A stretch of DNA of 64,000 bases, from the NCBI RefSeq assembly GCF_014636935.1, contig NZ_BMES01000003.1:372001-436000 (forward strand), given 5' to 3'. Every line of letters begins with the position of its first letter. Positions within the stretch are counted from its first letter, which is position 1. Made by a program: the position numbers and the translations under genes. This document shows, piece by piece, positions 45,096-53,916 of the stretch. Under the pieces are notes generated by a model that was not told where the DNA came from, searched no databases, and saw nothing but the letters and a program-made list of their open reading frames with translations. The DNA is from Alsobacter metallidurans (GTDB lineage Bacteria; Pseudomonadota; Alphaproteobacteria; Rhizobiales; Beijerinckiaceae).

Positions 45096-46667
45096 TCACT
45101 TCTTCTTCCCCCCGAAGGGGTTGAACCCGCCGCCCAAGCCCGGAAGCCCGGGAATCTTTCCGCCGCCGAGCCCGGGCAGGCCCGGACCCTTGGGACCGCC
45201 GGTCAGCCCCGCAGGAGGCGCGGACGGCAGGCCGCCACCCATGCCGGGCGGCATGCTTCCGGGCGGGAGCTTGTCCTTGAGTTGCGCCAGCATCTCGGGC
45301 GTGACCTGCGGCATGCCGCCGCCCATCCCGAACATGTTGGCGAGGCCCGCCATGGGCCCGCGCTTTCCGCCCTGGCCCATCATCTTCATCATGTCGGCCA
45401 TCTGGCGATGCTGCTTCAGGAGGCGGTTGACCTCCTCCACCTTCGCGCCCGAGCCGGCCGCGATGCGCTTCTTGCGCGACGCCTTCAGGACGTCCGGGTT
45501 GCGGCGCTCACCCGGCGTCATCGAGTTGATGATCGCGATCTGCCGGCCGATCACCTTGCCGTCCATGTTGGCGCTGGCGATCTGGTCCTTCATCTTGGCG
45601 ATGCCCGGGATCATGCCCACGAGGCCGCCCATGCCGCCGAGCTTCTCGACCTGGCTGAGCTGCTCGCGCATGTCGTCTAGGTCGAACTTGCCCTTGCGCA
45701 TCTTGTCGGCGATGCGAAGCGCCTTCTCCTGATCGATCGTCTGCGCCGCCTTCTCGACCAGCGAGACGATGTCGCCCATGCCGAGGATGCGGTTGGCGAT
45801 GCGCGCCGGGTGGAACTCGTCCAGCGCGTCCATCTTCTCGCCGACGCCGACGAGCTTGATCGGCTTGCCGGTGACGGCCCGCATGGAGAGCGCCGCGCCG
45901 CCGCGGCCGTCGCCATCCACGCGCGTCAGCACAATGCCGGTGACGCCGAGGCGCCCGTCAAAGGCGCGGGCGGTGTTCACCGCGTCCTGACCCGTGAGCG
46001 CGTCCGCGACCAGCAGCACTTCATGCGGGTTGGTGAGCGCCTTCACCTCCGCGACCTCGGCCATCAGGGCCTCGTCCAGGGTGGTGCGGCCGGCGGTGTC
46101 GAGCATCACCACGTCGAAGCCGCCGAGCCGGGCTGACTCCATCGCCCGCCGGGCGATCTGCACGGCCGACTGTCCGGCCACGATCGGCAGCACCTCGACG
46201 CCGACCTGCTTGCCCAACACCGCGAGCTGCTCCATGGCGGCCGGGCGGCGGGTGTCCAGCGAGGCGAGCAGCACCTTCTTGCGCTCGCGGTCGGTCAGGC
46301 GCTTGGCGATCTTGGCCGTCGAGGTCGTTTTGCCCGAGCCCTGCAGGCCCACCATCAGGATCGCGACAGGCGGCACGGCCTCGAGGTTGATCGGATCGGC
46401 CTCGGAGCCCAGCGTGTCGACCAGCGTGTCATGGACGATCTTGACGACCATCTGGCCGGGCGTGACCGACTTCACGACCTCCGCGCCCACCGCGCGGGCG
46501 CGCACCTTGTCGGTAAACGAGCGTACGACTTCGAGCGCGACGTCGGCCTCGATCAGGGCGCGACGCACCTCGCGCAAGGCGGCGTTGACGTCCTCCTCCG
46601 TCAACGCGCCACGGCGCGTCAACTTGTCGAGAATGCCAGAGAGCTTGTCGGACAGCCCTTCGAACAT
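45096..46667 (-). CDS. ffh: Signal recognition particle protein Ffh
   Basis: The ATG of MFEGLSDKLSGILDKLTRRG is used. The 523-residue SRP54 GTPase has the N-domain helices, the G-domain (GLQGSGKTT, DTAGR, TRVDGDGRGGAAL; about residues 100-300) and the methionine-rich M-domain that binds 4.5S RNA and signal sequences (QHRQMADMMKMMGQGG). A Gly/Pro-rich tail of about 60 residues follows. It targets inner-membrane and some secreted proteins co-translationally. It starts the ribosomal block; no 4.5S RNA gene was recognised nearby. Confidence 0.97.
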   Translation of the reverse strand: MFEGLSDKLSGILDKLTRRGALTEEDVNAALREVRRALIEADVALEVVRSFTDKVRARAVGAEVVKSVTPGQMVVKIVHDTLVDTLGSEADPINLEAVPPVAILMVGLQGSGKTTSTAKIAKRLTDRERKKVLLASLDTRRPAAMEQLAVLGKQVGVEVLPIVAGQSAVQIARRAMESARLGGFDVVMLDTAGRTTLDEALMAEVAEVKALTNPHEVLLVADALTGQDAVNTARAFDGRLGVTGIVLTRVDGDGRGGAALSMRAVTGKPIKLVGVGEKMDALDEFHPARIANRILGMGDIVSLVEKAAQTIDQEKALRIADKMRKGKFDLDDMREQLSQVEKLGGMGGLVGMIPGIAKMKDQIASANMDGKVIGRQIAIINSMTPGERRNPDVLKASRKKRIAAGSGAKVEEVNRLLKQHRQMADMMKMMGQGGKRGPMAGLANMFGMGGGMPQVTPEMLAQLKDKLPPGSMPPGMGGGLPSAPPAGLTGGPKGPGLPGLGGGKIPGLPGLGGGFNPFGGKKK

Positions 46668-46922
46668 CAAACACCACCTGATTGCGTGATCCACCTAGGG
46701 GCCGATCAAGCGCATGAATGCGGCGACCTCACGTCCTGAAACCGGCGGCGGGCGATGGATAACCCACAAAGCCAAGCGCGCCCGAGGGCGCATCGCGCTG
46801 TCGGACGGTGACCTCCGGGCTCCGGGCCCAGGCGGCGGCTCAAGACGAAAACCGTCGTTGATCGGCGGGCAATAGGCGAAACGACGCGCGGAGTCAATAA
46901 AACGGCCGCCGCCGAACCCGGC

Positions 46923-47684
46923 TCAGCCGGCGCGGGCCGGAAGAATGGGCGCGTTGGCGCCGAGTTCGGCCAGCCCCTCCGCGAGGAGCCGGTCGGAAGC
47001 CTCCTCGATGCGCGCCTGCAGGACGGCGGCGAATTCCTCGCGCGGCATGTCGGGCGGCAGCGGCGGCAGGATCTCCACCAGAATGGTGCCCTGCCGGTGC
47101 TGGAGGCTGCGCCGCGGCCAGAACAGGCCGGAATTCAGCGCGATCGGCAGGCAGGGCACGCCCAGCCTCTCATAGATGTGCGAGATGCCGTGCCGATAGT
47201 TCGGCGGCGCCCCCGCGGCCCGGCGGGTCCCCTCCGGAAACAGGAGGATCTGCCGGCCCTTGTCGTGCCGGATCTCGTCGCGGGCCTTGTCGTTGAGCTG
47301 CCGCAGCACGGCCGGGCCGCCACGGCGATCCACCGGCAACATGCGCGACTTCAGGGCGTATTGGCCAAACAGCGGGATCCAGGTGAGCTCGCGCTTAAGA
47401 ATAAAGCATGGGTCGTCGAACAGGCCGATGAGCGCGAAGGTTTCCCAGATCGACTGGTGCTTGGAGGCGACCAGCAGCGGGCCGGGCGGGATGTTCTCGC
47501 GGCCGCGAACCTCGAGGCCGATGCCGCCGATGACGCGGCAGATCCAGACGAAATAGCGTCCCCAGCTGCGGATATAGGCCATCAAGGCCCGCCGAGGCAG
47601 AAAGAACGTCGGCAGCGCCAGCAGCATATAGGCCACCAGGCTGATGTAGAGCACGACGTTGAGGGCAAGGGAGCGAAGCGTCAT
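46923..47684 (-). CDS. plsC: 1-acyl-sn-glycerol-3-phosphate acyltransferase
   Basis: The 253-residue membrane-bound enzyme makes phosphatidate from lysophosphatidate. It has N-terminal TM helices (LNVVLYISLVAYMLLALPTFFL), the acceptor motif SKHQSIWETF and the FPEGTR motif near residue 150. The first motif reads H-x4-E where the family consensus is H-x4-D, but SKHQS-x-WET forms occur in alphaproteobacteria. Cytoplasmic face of the inner membrane. No obvious operon partner; the YdcF-like gene ends 90 bp upstream of its start. Confidence 0.87.
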   Translation of the reverse strand: MTLRSLALNVVLYISLVAYMLLALPTFFLPRRALMAYIRSWGRYFVWICRVIGGIGLEVRGRENIPPGPLLVASKHQSIWETFALIGLFDDPCFILKRELTWIPLFGQYALKSRMLPVDRRGGPAVLRQLNDKARDEIRHDKGRQILLFPEGTRRAAGAPPNYRHGISHIYERLGVPCLPIALNSGLFWPRRSLQHRQGTILVEILPPLPPDMPREEFAAVLQARIEEASDRLLAEGLAELGANAPILPARAG

Positions 47685-47773
47685 GGCGGGGTCCGGACGA
47701 TCCGTCAGGGACGGCCGTCCTGCTTAGTGGTTTTTCACCCCGAGGGAAACGGCGCGCCGAGCACGAAAGCGTT

Positions 47774-48421
47774 CTAGCGTCGCGCCGCCAGCGTGGCTTC
47801 CCGGCGCGGCGGAGAAGACGCCATGGCACTGTCGGGCACGCCCAGCCCGATGCGCGCCATCGCGGCGACGAACTTCACGTATTCGACCGCCAGCAGTCGC
47901 ACGATGCCCGGCTCGCGCCACCAGCCGTCCAGATCGAGTTTGTCCGCCACCACCGGATGCGGCAGAAACTCGCCTTCCGGCATCGCGTGAGAGAGTTCGG
48001 CCAGCGTGCGCGGCATGTGGTAGGTGGACGTCACCACGAGAAGGCGGCGGAAGCCGTGCTGGCGGGCCCAGTTGCGGGTCTGCTCGGCGTTGCCGATGGT
48101 GTTCAGCGCCTGATAGTCGAGATCGACGCAGCAATCGAAGAAAGATTTGAGGTCAGGGCGCTGCTTGCCGACGCTGTCGCGCGTCGTCCTGGCGTTCACG
48201 CCCGTGATCAGCAGCCGCTCGCCCTTGCCGCGAGAGAGGAGCTCCATCGCGTCCGCGATGCGCTCCGCCCCGCCCGTGAGCGCCACGATGCCCTCGACCT
48301 TGGCGGTGGGCGGCGGCTCCGTGCGGGCAAGACTCTGGACGAACAGGAAGAACCCCGCCGCGAGCCCGACGGCCGCCAGCAGGCACGCCGTCACGGTCAG
48401 GTTTCGCGCGAGCCTCAGCAT
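47774..48421 (-). CDS. YdcF/ElyC-family (DUF218) envelope protein
   Basis: The 215-residue protein has an N-terminal TM anchor (LTVTACLLAAVGLAAGFFLFV) and a periplasmic DUF218 domain: VEGIVALTGGAERIADAMEL, RLLITGVNA, the Asn/Glu pair in NTIGNAEQTRNWA, and LLVVTSTYHMPRTLAEL. ElyC and SanA in this family are involved in envelope polysaccharide homeostasis. It lies 100 bp downstream of ftsX on the same strand, a conserved neighbourhood in Hyphomicrobiales to my knowledge. Confidence 0.85.
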   Translation of the reverse strand: MLRLARNLTVTACLLAAVGLAAGFFLFVQSLARTEPPPTAKVEGIVALTGGAERIADAMELLSRGKGERLLITGVNARTTRDSVGKQRPDLKSFFDCCVDLDYQALNTIGNAEQTRNWARQHGFRRLLVVTSTYHMPRTLAELSHAMPEGEFLPHPVVADKLDLDGWWREPGIVRLLAVEYVKFVAAMARIGLGVPDSAMASSPPRREATLAARR

Positions 48422-48522
48422 CTTGATCCAGTTTGGTCGCCCATCCGCGTCATGATTTCGTATTCATGATCACAGAAGGTTAACGATAATGAACCCGCCT
48501 ATCCGGCGGGCCGGCCATGCGG

Positions 48523-49515
48523 TCAGGAGAGCTCCTGGAGCGTCCGCCTCACCGTGAGGCGCGACACCACCGCGGTCACCACCGCCACCAGTAGGGCGAT
48601 CGCCACCACGGCGAGGAAACCGCGCCATCCCAGGGCGAAACGGCCGAACAGCGCTTCGAGTTGCGTGCCCTCGGGAGTCGCCGTCCAGGCGGCCGCCGTC
48701 CACCCAGCCGCCAGGTAGAACCCCAGCGCGGCGGCGCCGCCGATCAGGCCGCCCCGCAGGCCGAGCCGCAGGAAGTGGCGCTGGAATTCCACCGCGATAT
48801 AGGAATCGCTCGCGCCGACGAAGTGCAGCACCTCCACGATCCCGCGATTGCCGTCCATGGCGCCGCGCGTCGCGAACGCCACCGCGAGCCCGGTCGCCGA
48901 CAGCACCAGCGCGAGGATGCCAAGCCCGAGCAGCACGAAGGTGTTCGCCATGGTGGCGAGGCGCTCCATCCAGACCCGGTGGTCGTCGAGGCTCGCGCCC
49001 TTCACGTCGTTGGCGAGCGTTTGCCGCAGCGTGGCGAAATCGACGCGCGCATCCGGGGCGATTTTCAGCACGACGAGGCGCGGCACCGGCAGCTCGTCGA
49101 AGTTCAACCCGACCCCGAGCCACGGCTCCAGCAGCCGCTCCGACTCCTGCTTGGAGTAGATCCGCACCTCCGCGACGCCGGGAGCGGCGCGAGCGGCTGC
49201 GGCCGCCTTCGCGACCTCGTCCTCGATGGCCCGGCCAGGCCCGGGCCGCACCTGGATGGTGACTTCGCGCGACACCTGGCTGCGCCAGTCCGCCGAAGCG
49301 TCCGACAGGAGCTGCGCCGCGCCGGCCGTCAACCCGGCCAGGAACGTCATGATGGCGATCACGGTCACGAGCGCCCGGCCCGCGATGGAGGCGGCCGGCA
49401 CCAGCGGCTGGTTGCGCCCGAGCGGCCGCTCACGCTTCTCGCCGGCGGCCTCAGGCTCCCACTCCAGGCCCGGCGGCGCGTGCGGGGAAGGGTCCTTCAT
49501 GTCGACATCAGTCAT
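48523..49515 (-). CDS. ftsX: Cell division protein FtsX
   Basis: The 330-residue permease-like protein has a Pro-rich cytoplasmic N-terminus (about 1-45), TM1 (LVTVIAIMTFLAGLTAGAA), an extracytoplasmic domain (about 70-190), then three C-terminal TM helices (around 195-320) with AMDGNRGIVEVLHFVGASDSYIA between the first two. With FtsE it controls peptidoglycan hydrolases at the septum. Its start overlaps the ftsE stop by 8 nt. Confidence 0.92.
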   Translation of the reverse strand: MTDVDMKDPSPHAPPGLEWEPEAAGEKRERPLGRNQPLVPAASIAGRALVTVIAIMTFLAGLTAGAAQLLSDASADWRSQVSREVTIQVRPGPGRAIEDEVAKAAAAARAAPGVAEVRIYSKQESERLLEPWLGVGLNFDELPVPRLVVLKIAPDARVDFATLRQTLANDVKGASLDDHRVWMERLATMANTFVLLGLGILALVLSATGLAVAFATRGAMDGNRGIVEVLHFVGASDSYIAVEFQRHFLRLGLRGGLIGGAAALGFYLAAGWTAAAWTATPEGTQLEALFGRFALGWRGFLAVVAIALLVAVVTAVVSRLTVRRTLQELS

Positions 49516-50170
49516 AGATGTGCAGCCGTCCGTCGCCCAGCACCAGGCGGCGCGCCTGGTCGAACTGGTCCATGAGGGCGAGATCGTGGGTCGCGATCAC
49601 GATCGCGGTGCCCGTCTTGTTGAGCTCGACGAAGAGCCGCAGGAGGCGCCGCGCCAGGGAAGGATCGACGTTGCCGGTCGGTTCGTCGGCCAGCAGCAGG
49701 TCCGGCCGCACGATCAGGGCGCGCGCGATGGCGGCGCGCTGCTTCTCGCCGCCCGAGAGCACCGGCGGCAACACGTGCATGCGCTCGCCCAGGCCCACCC
49801 AGCGCAGCAGCTCGACCACCTCACCGCGATAGCTCGCCTCGTCGCGACCCTGCACGCGCAACGGCAGCGCGACGTTCTCGTAGGTGGTGAGGTGATCCAG
49901 AAGGCGGAAATCCTGGAACACCACTCCCATGCGCCGGCGCAGGCCCGTCAGCATGTCCTTGTCGAGCGTGTTCACGTCCTGCCCGAACAGATGGATCAAG
50001 CCCCGGGTGGGACGCAGCGCCAGCAGGATCAGCCGCAGCAGGGTCGTCTTGCCGGCGCCAGACGGCCCGGTGAGGAACTGAAACGACTGCGGCTCGATCG
50101 AGAAGGTGATGTCGCGCAACACCTCCGAGCCCATCCCGTACCGCAAACCGACATTCTCGAAGCGGACCAC
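49508..50170 (-). CDS. ftsE: Cell division ATP-binding protein FtsE
   Basis: The ABC ATPase has [20 protein letters not shown], Walker A GPSGAGKT, signature LSGGEKQR, Walker B ending in ADEPTGNVD and switch His in ATHDLAL. The GTG just before VRFENVG is taken as the start (220 residues, usual FtsE length) because family members begin at that point. An in-frame ATG 63 nt upstream would add 21 nondescript residues and cannot be excluded. It works with FtsX at the divisome; the genes overlap by 8 nt. Divergent from the zinc-ribbon gene. Confidence 0.92.
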   Translation of the reverse strand: MVRFENVGLRYGMGSEVLRDITFSIEPQSFQFLTGPSGAGKTTLLRLILLALRPTRGLIHLFGQDVNTLDKDMLTGLRRRMGVVFQDFRLLDHLTTYENVALPLRVQGRDEASYRGEVVELLRWVGLGERMHVLPPVLSGGEKQRAAIARALIVRPDLLLADEPTGNVDPSLARRLLRLFVELNKTGTAIVIATHDLALMDQFDQARRLVLGDGRLHIYD

Positions 50171-50307
50171 GCTTGCACACGCCCCTGTGGATGACTGGCC
50201 GGCGAAAGGAGCCGCCCAGGCGGTCTTTACCATTCATTAAGGCTGCAGGACGACCAATGAACGGCGAGGCAGGAGAAGCCCTCCGCAACCACTGTGCCTG
50301 ATTCGCG

Positions 50308-51066
50308 ATGCTGATCGTTTGTCCGTCCTGCGCAAGCTCCTATTCGCTGACCCCCGAACAACTCGGGGCAGGGCGGAGCCTGCGTTGCGCCAAGTGCCGG
50401 CATACCTGGCACGCGACCCCTGCCGATTCGCTCGACGAGCCCGTCGACGCCGTGATGACCAAAGCGGCCGATACCGATCGCGCCCGCGATGCGGCGGTCG
50501 AGGCGGACGCGGCCCACGCCGAGATGGTCGAGCCCCTGATCCCGGCGGAGCAGCAGGCCACGAAATCCCTGAAACCGTCCGGAAAGCCGAAGCATCGGGC
50601 GGCGAAGAAGCCCCGCAAGCCGTTCAAGGTCTCGGCAGGTCTGGCCGCCGCCGCCATGCTGGTCGTCGTGCTGGCCGCCGGGTTGGGGCTGCGCGCCAAG
50701 ATCGTGAAAATCCTGCCCCAGACGGCCGGCCTCTACGCGGCGGTCGGGCTGCCCGTGAATCTGCGCGGGCTTGAATTTTCCGCCCTCCGGTCCGAGTTGC
50801 TGGTCGACAAGGACAAGGCCGTCCTGCTCGTGGAGGGCGAGATCACGGGCGTCGCCGCCCAGACGACCGAAATTCCCAAGGTGACCGTGAGCTTGCGTGG
50901 CCCGGAGGGACGCGAGATTTACGCCTGGACGTCCGAAGTCGGGCGCGCCGCCCTAGCCAAGGGCGAGAGCACGACCTTCCGGGCGCGCCTGGCGTCCCCG
51001 CCCGGTGAGGGACGTGACGTCGTCGTGCGTTTCGCCGAAACTGCTCCGCAAGCGCCGACGCATTGA
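50308..51066 (+). CDS. MJ0042-type zinc-ribbon / DUF3426 membrane protein
   Basis: The 252-residue protein starts MLIVCPSCASSYSLTPEQLG and RCAKCRHTWHA, a C-x2-C ... C-x2-C zinc ribbon of the MJ0042 class. An Ala/Lys-rich linker follows, then a TM helix near residue 112-132 (LAAAAMLVVVLAAGLGL) and a C-terminal extracytoplasmic DUF3426-like domain (LRGLEFSALRSELLVD, VLLVEGEITGVAA). This protein is commonly found next to ftsEX and hpt in alphaproteobacteria. Function unknown; a sensory or regulatory role is a guess. Confidence 0.85.
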   Translation: MLIVCPSCASSYSLTPEQLGAGRSLRCAKCRHTWHATPADSLDEPVDAVMTKAADTDRARDAAVEADAAHAEMVEPLIPAEQQATKSLKPSGKPKHRAAKKPRKPFKVSAGLAAAAMLVVVLAAGLGLRAKIVKILPQTAGLYAAVGLPVNLRGLEFSALRSELLVDKDKAVLLVEGEITGVAAQTTEIPKVTVSLRGPEGREIYAWTSEVGRAALAKGESTTFRARLASPPGEGRDVVVRFAETAPQAPTH

Positions 51067-51125
51067 CGGGGGCGCCCCGCGCGAGCCGCCTTGGCTGAGC
51101 GCCCCTCCAGACAGGATGAGAGACG

Positions 51126-51674
51126 ATGTTCGAGAACCGGCGGGTCCGCGTATTGTTTGACGAGGCGGCCATCGCGGTCCGGAACGAGGAGATCGCCCGC
51201 GACATCGCGGCGCGCCAGCCCAAGGACCTGCTCGTCATCGCGATCCTGAAAGGCAGCTTCATGTTCGCCGCCGACCTCATGCGGGCGCTGCATCGCGTCG
51301 GCCTGACACCGCAGGTGGAGTTCATGCACCTGTCGAGCTACCGGGCCGCGACCGTGTCGTCTGGTCAGGTCTCGATCCTGCGCGACGTCGAGAGCGAGGT
51401 GAAGGACCGGGACGTGGTGCTGGTGGACGACATCCTCGAATCAGGCCGCACGCTCGCGTTCGCCAAGGATCTGCTCGCCGCCCGCGGCGCTCGCGTGATG
51501 ACCTGCTGCCTTCTCGAGAAGCCCGGCAAGCGAGCCGTGTCGATCAATCCCGATTTCGTCGGCTTCAGCTGCCCCGACCTCTTCGTGGTCGGCTACGGGA
51601 TGGATGTCGCCCATTCGTTTCGCGAACTCCCGTTTATTGGCGTCGTCGAGCGCGACGACGCCGTCCAGACCTGA
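51126..51674 (+). CDS. hpt: Hypoxanthine phosphoribosyltransferase
   Basis: The 182-residue cytoplasmic enzyme salvages hypoxanthine/guanine with PRPP. The PRPP loop VVLVDDILESGRTL (near residue 98) and the PPi loop AILKGSFMF (near residue 42) are present, with VGYGMD and SFRELPFIG at the end. Length is normal. It lies 60 bp after the zinc-ribbon gene and 52 bp before the response-regulator gene, all on the plus strand, and probably shares transcripts with them. Confidence 0.94.
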   Translation: MFENRRVRVLFDEAAIAVRNEEIARDIAARQPKDLLVIAILKGSFMFAADLMRALHRVGLTPQVEFMHLSSYRAATVSSGQVSILRDVESEVKDRDVVLVDDILESGRTLAFAKDLLAARGARVMTCCLLEKPGKRAVSINPDFVGFSCPDLFVVGYGMDVAHSFRELPFIGVVERDDAVQT

Positions 51675-51725
51675 CCGGCCGGCGACAGCCCGGCGCACGC
51701 ACCAGGAAGCAAGAAGGAAGGATCG

Positions 51726-52148
51726 ATGGCGCGCATCCTCATCGCCGATGACGAGGAGCCCTTGCGGGGCTTCATTGCCCGCGGCCTCCAGCTCGATGGC
51801 CACCTCGTGGACGCCGCCGCGGATGGGGCCGAGGCGCTTGACATGCTTCTGCTCGAGGGGGCGGCCTACGACCTGCTCCTGACCGACATCCGCATGCCCA
51901 TGATGGACGGCATCGCGCTGGCGCTGGCGGCCGCGAAAGCGCGCCCCGACATGCCGATCCTGCTGATGACCGGCTACGCCGACCAGCGCGAGCGGGCGCG
52001 CAACCTCGAGGCGCTGATCAAGGAGGTGCTGCCGAAGCCGTTCTCGCTGGCGCATCTGCGCGACGTGGTGCGCGAAACGCTCGACAGTCAGTTCAGCAGC
52101 ACGATGGATGCGTTCAGCGCCGACGCGAAGACGACCCAGCACGCATAA
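51726..52148 (+). CDS. cpdR: CpdR-type single-domain response regulator
   Basis: The 140-residue protein is a lone receiver domain: acidic pocket ADDEE at residues 7-11, phospho-acceptor Asp 54 in LLTDIRMPMMDG, Thr in LLMTGYAD and Lys in LPKPFSL. In Hyphomicrobiales and Caulobacter, CpdR is dephosphorylated to act as the adaptor that brings CtrA-pathway proteins to ClpXP. The sequence MARILIADDE and the hpt neighbour fit CpdR. The last 61 nt of the gene overlap the 3' end of the convergent tspO gene, an unusual overlap for a regulated protein. Confidence 0.87.
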   Translation: MARILIADDEEPLRGFIARGLQLDGHLVDAAADGAEALDMLLLEGAAYDLLLTDIRMPMMDGIALALAAAKARPDMPILLMTGYADQRERARNLEALIKEVLPKPFSLAHLRDVVRETLDSQFSSTMDAFSADAKTTQHA

Positions 52149-52609
52149 GGAACCAGGATCCAGCCGGCAGGCGGGTCCAGTCGCCGAAACAGCACGATGG
52201 TGGCCAGGATAGCGATTTCGAGCGCGATCACGACCACGAGGCCGAGCTTCGGATTGTGCATGCCGAAAAACGCCACCGACCAGAATGCATTCAGGGCCAT
52301 CTGGATCAGCCAGACCGCGATGGCCCGGGTTCGACCGGGCGTCCCGGCGTCGAGACGCAGGATGCGCCAGAACGCATACGCGATGGTGAGATAGAGCAAC
52401 CCCCAGACCGGGCCGAAGATCCAGTTGGGCGGATTGAACGACGGCTTGTTCAGCCCCGCATACCATGTCGGGATGTTGGGCATTGTCGCCAAGTTGCCGA
52501 CCCCGCCCGCAAGCGCGACGAGGCCGATCGCCAATAGCGCCGCGAGTCCGGCGTTCATCGGCTTGCGGGACCGGTTCTCCGCCCCGCGCGACTGCACATC
52601 ACTGGTCAT
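52088..52609 (-). CDS. tspO: TspO/MBR family membrane protein
   Basis: The start is the ATG of MTSDVQSRGAEN with GGAGGA upstream. The 173-residue protein has five TM helices and the family's Trp/Pro-rich signature: NIPTWYAGLNKPSFNPPNWIFGPVWGLLY, given in parts, and NAFWSVAFFGMHNP. TspO binds porphyrins and acts as an outer- or envelope-membrane sensor in alphaproteobacteria. Its C-terminus is encoded by DNA shared with the end of cpdR on the other strand. Confidence 0.92.
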   Translation of the reverse strand: MTSDVQSRGAENRSRKPMNAGLAALLAIGLVALAGGVGNLATMPNIPTWYAGLNKPSFNPPNWIFGPVWGLLYLTIAYAFWRILRLDAGTPGRTRAIAVWLIQMALNAFWSVAFFGMHNPKLGLVVVIALEIAILATIVLFRRLDPPAGWILVPYACWVVFASALNASIVLLN

Positions 52610-52739
52610 TGCATCCTCCACCAACAAGGTTGCGTGATCGCGACGGAAAGCAAGGGGCCGACGCCGAACCGCTGGGTTGCGGGGCTTGTGGCCGGCCGCC
52701 CTCTCTGGTTGAGTTCGCGCCTTCTTGTAAGGACGCCCC

Positions 52740-53900
52740 ATGTCGAGCAACAAAAGCCCCCGCTGGTCGAAGCGCACTCTTTCCGCCCAGGCGATGGGGC
52801 ATACGGACCCGGTGACAAATGCGGTGGTTTCGCCGATCCATGTCGCCACCACCTATCTGCGTGATCCAGACAACCAGTACTCCACCGGCTATGTCTATGG
52901 CCGCCCGGACAATGCCACGGTGCGCGAAGCCGAGGGCGTGATCGCGATGTGGGAGGAGGCCGACGCCGCCCTGGTGTTTTCGTCCGGCATGTCGGCCGCC
53001 ACGGCGGTGTTTCTCGCGCTTGCGCCTGGCGACCATGTGGTGGCCCCGACCGTGATGTACTGGGCGCTTCGCAACTGGCTCCTCACCGACGCCAAGCACT
53101 GGGGACTGGTGATCGATTTCGTCGACACCAGCGACGTCGACGCGGTGCGCAACGCCGTGCAGCCGAACCGCACCAAGCTCGTCTGGCTGGAAACACCCTC
53201 CAACCCGCTCTGGTCGATCAGCGACATCGCCGCAATCGCGAAAATCGCGCATGCGGCCGGCGCCAAGGTGGCGGTCGACTCCACCGTCGCGACGCCGGTG
53301 TTCACGCGTCCGCTGACGCTGGGCGCCGACATCGTCATGCACGCCGCCACCAAGTCGCTGAATGGCCATTCGGACGTGATCGCGGGCGCGCTCGCGACAG
53401 CCAAGCAGGACGCGCTCTGGGCGCGCATCGTCGCCAACCGGCGTAATCTGGGCGCCATCCTGGGGCCGTTCGAGGCGTTTCTGCTGATCCGCGGCATGCG
53501 CACGCTCGACCTGCGCGTGCGCGCCGCAGCCGCCAACGCGGCCGACCTCGCGCAGCGCTTCTCCAACCACGCCCACGTGTCGGCCGTGCTCTATCCTGGC
53601 CTGAAGACGCATCCGGGACACGACATCGCGGCCCGGCAGATGCAGGGTGGTTTCGGCGGCATGCTGTCGATCCGCGTGCGAGGCGGTGAAGCGAGCGCGG
53701 TCGCGACCGCTGCCGGGGTGGGCCTTTGGAAGCGGGCGACCTCCCTGGGTGGAGTGGAGAGCCTGATCGAGCATCGCGCCTCCATTGAAGGCGCGGGATC
53801 GCCCTGCCCGCCCGACCTGCTGCGGCTGTCCGCCGGCATCGAGGATGTCGAGGATCTTTTTGCGGATCTCGACCAGGCCCTGCGCCGGGCGCATGGCTAA
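52740..53900 (+). CDS. Transsulfuration-type PLP enzyme (Cys/Met metabolism family)
   Basis: The 386-residue fold-type I PLP enzyme has the catalytic Lys in HAATKSLNGHSD (about residue 206), FSSGMSAATAVFLAL near residue 80 and YGRPDNATVREAE near residue 55. The sequence belongs to the cystathionine gamma-synthase/beta-lyase/methionine gamma-lyase group. Its opening differs from that of typical MetC, so substrate assignment is left open. The gene ends 16 nt from that of the convergent cfa. Confidence 0.82.
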   Translation: MSSNKSPRWSKRTLSAQAMGHTDPVTNAVVSPIHVATTYLRDPDNQYSTGYVYGRPDNATVREAEGVIAMWEEADAALVFSSGMSAATAVFLALAPGDHVVAPTVMYWALRNWLLTDAKHWGLVIDFVDTSDVDAVRNAVQPNRTKLVWLETPSNPLWSISDIAAIAKIAHAAGAKVAVDSTVATPVFTRPLTLGADIVMHAATKSLNGHSDVIAGALATAKQDALWARIVANRRNLGAILGPFEAFLLIRGMRTLDLRVRAAAANAADLAQRFSNHAHVSAVLYPGLKTHPGHDIAARQMQGGFGGMLSIRVRGGEASAVATAAGVGLWKRATSLGGVESLIEHRASIEGAGSPCPPDLLRLSAGIEDVEDLFADLDQALRRAHG

Positions 53901-53916
53901 AGGGGGCGGCGGGCGG

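Noticed and set aside
48818-48831. CGAAGTGCAGCACC inside ftsX as an EMC motif copy
   Set aside because: Mismatches at three positions including the invariant left GCA and right AT; it lies within coding sequence.
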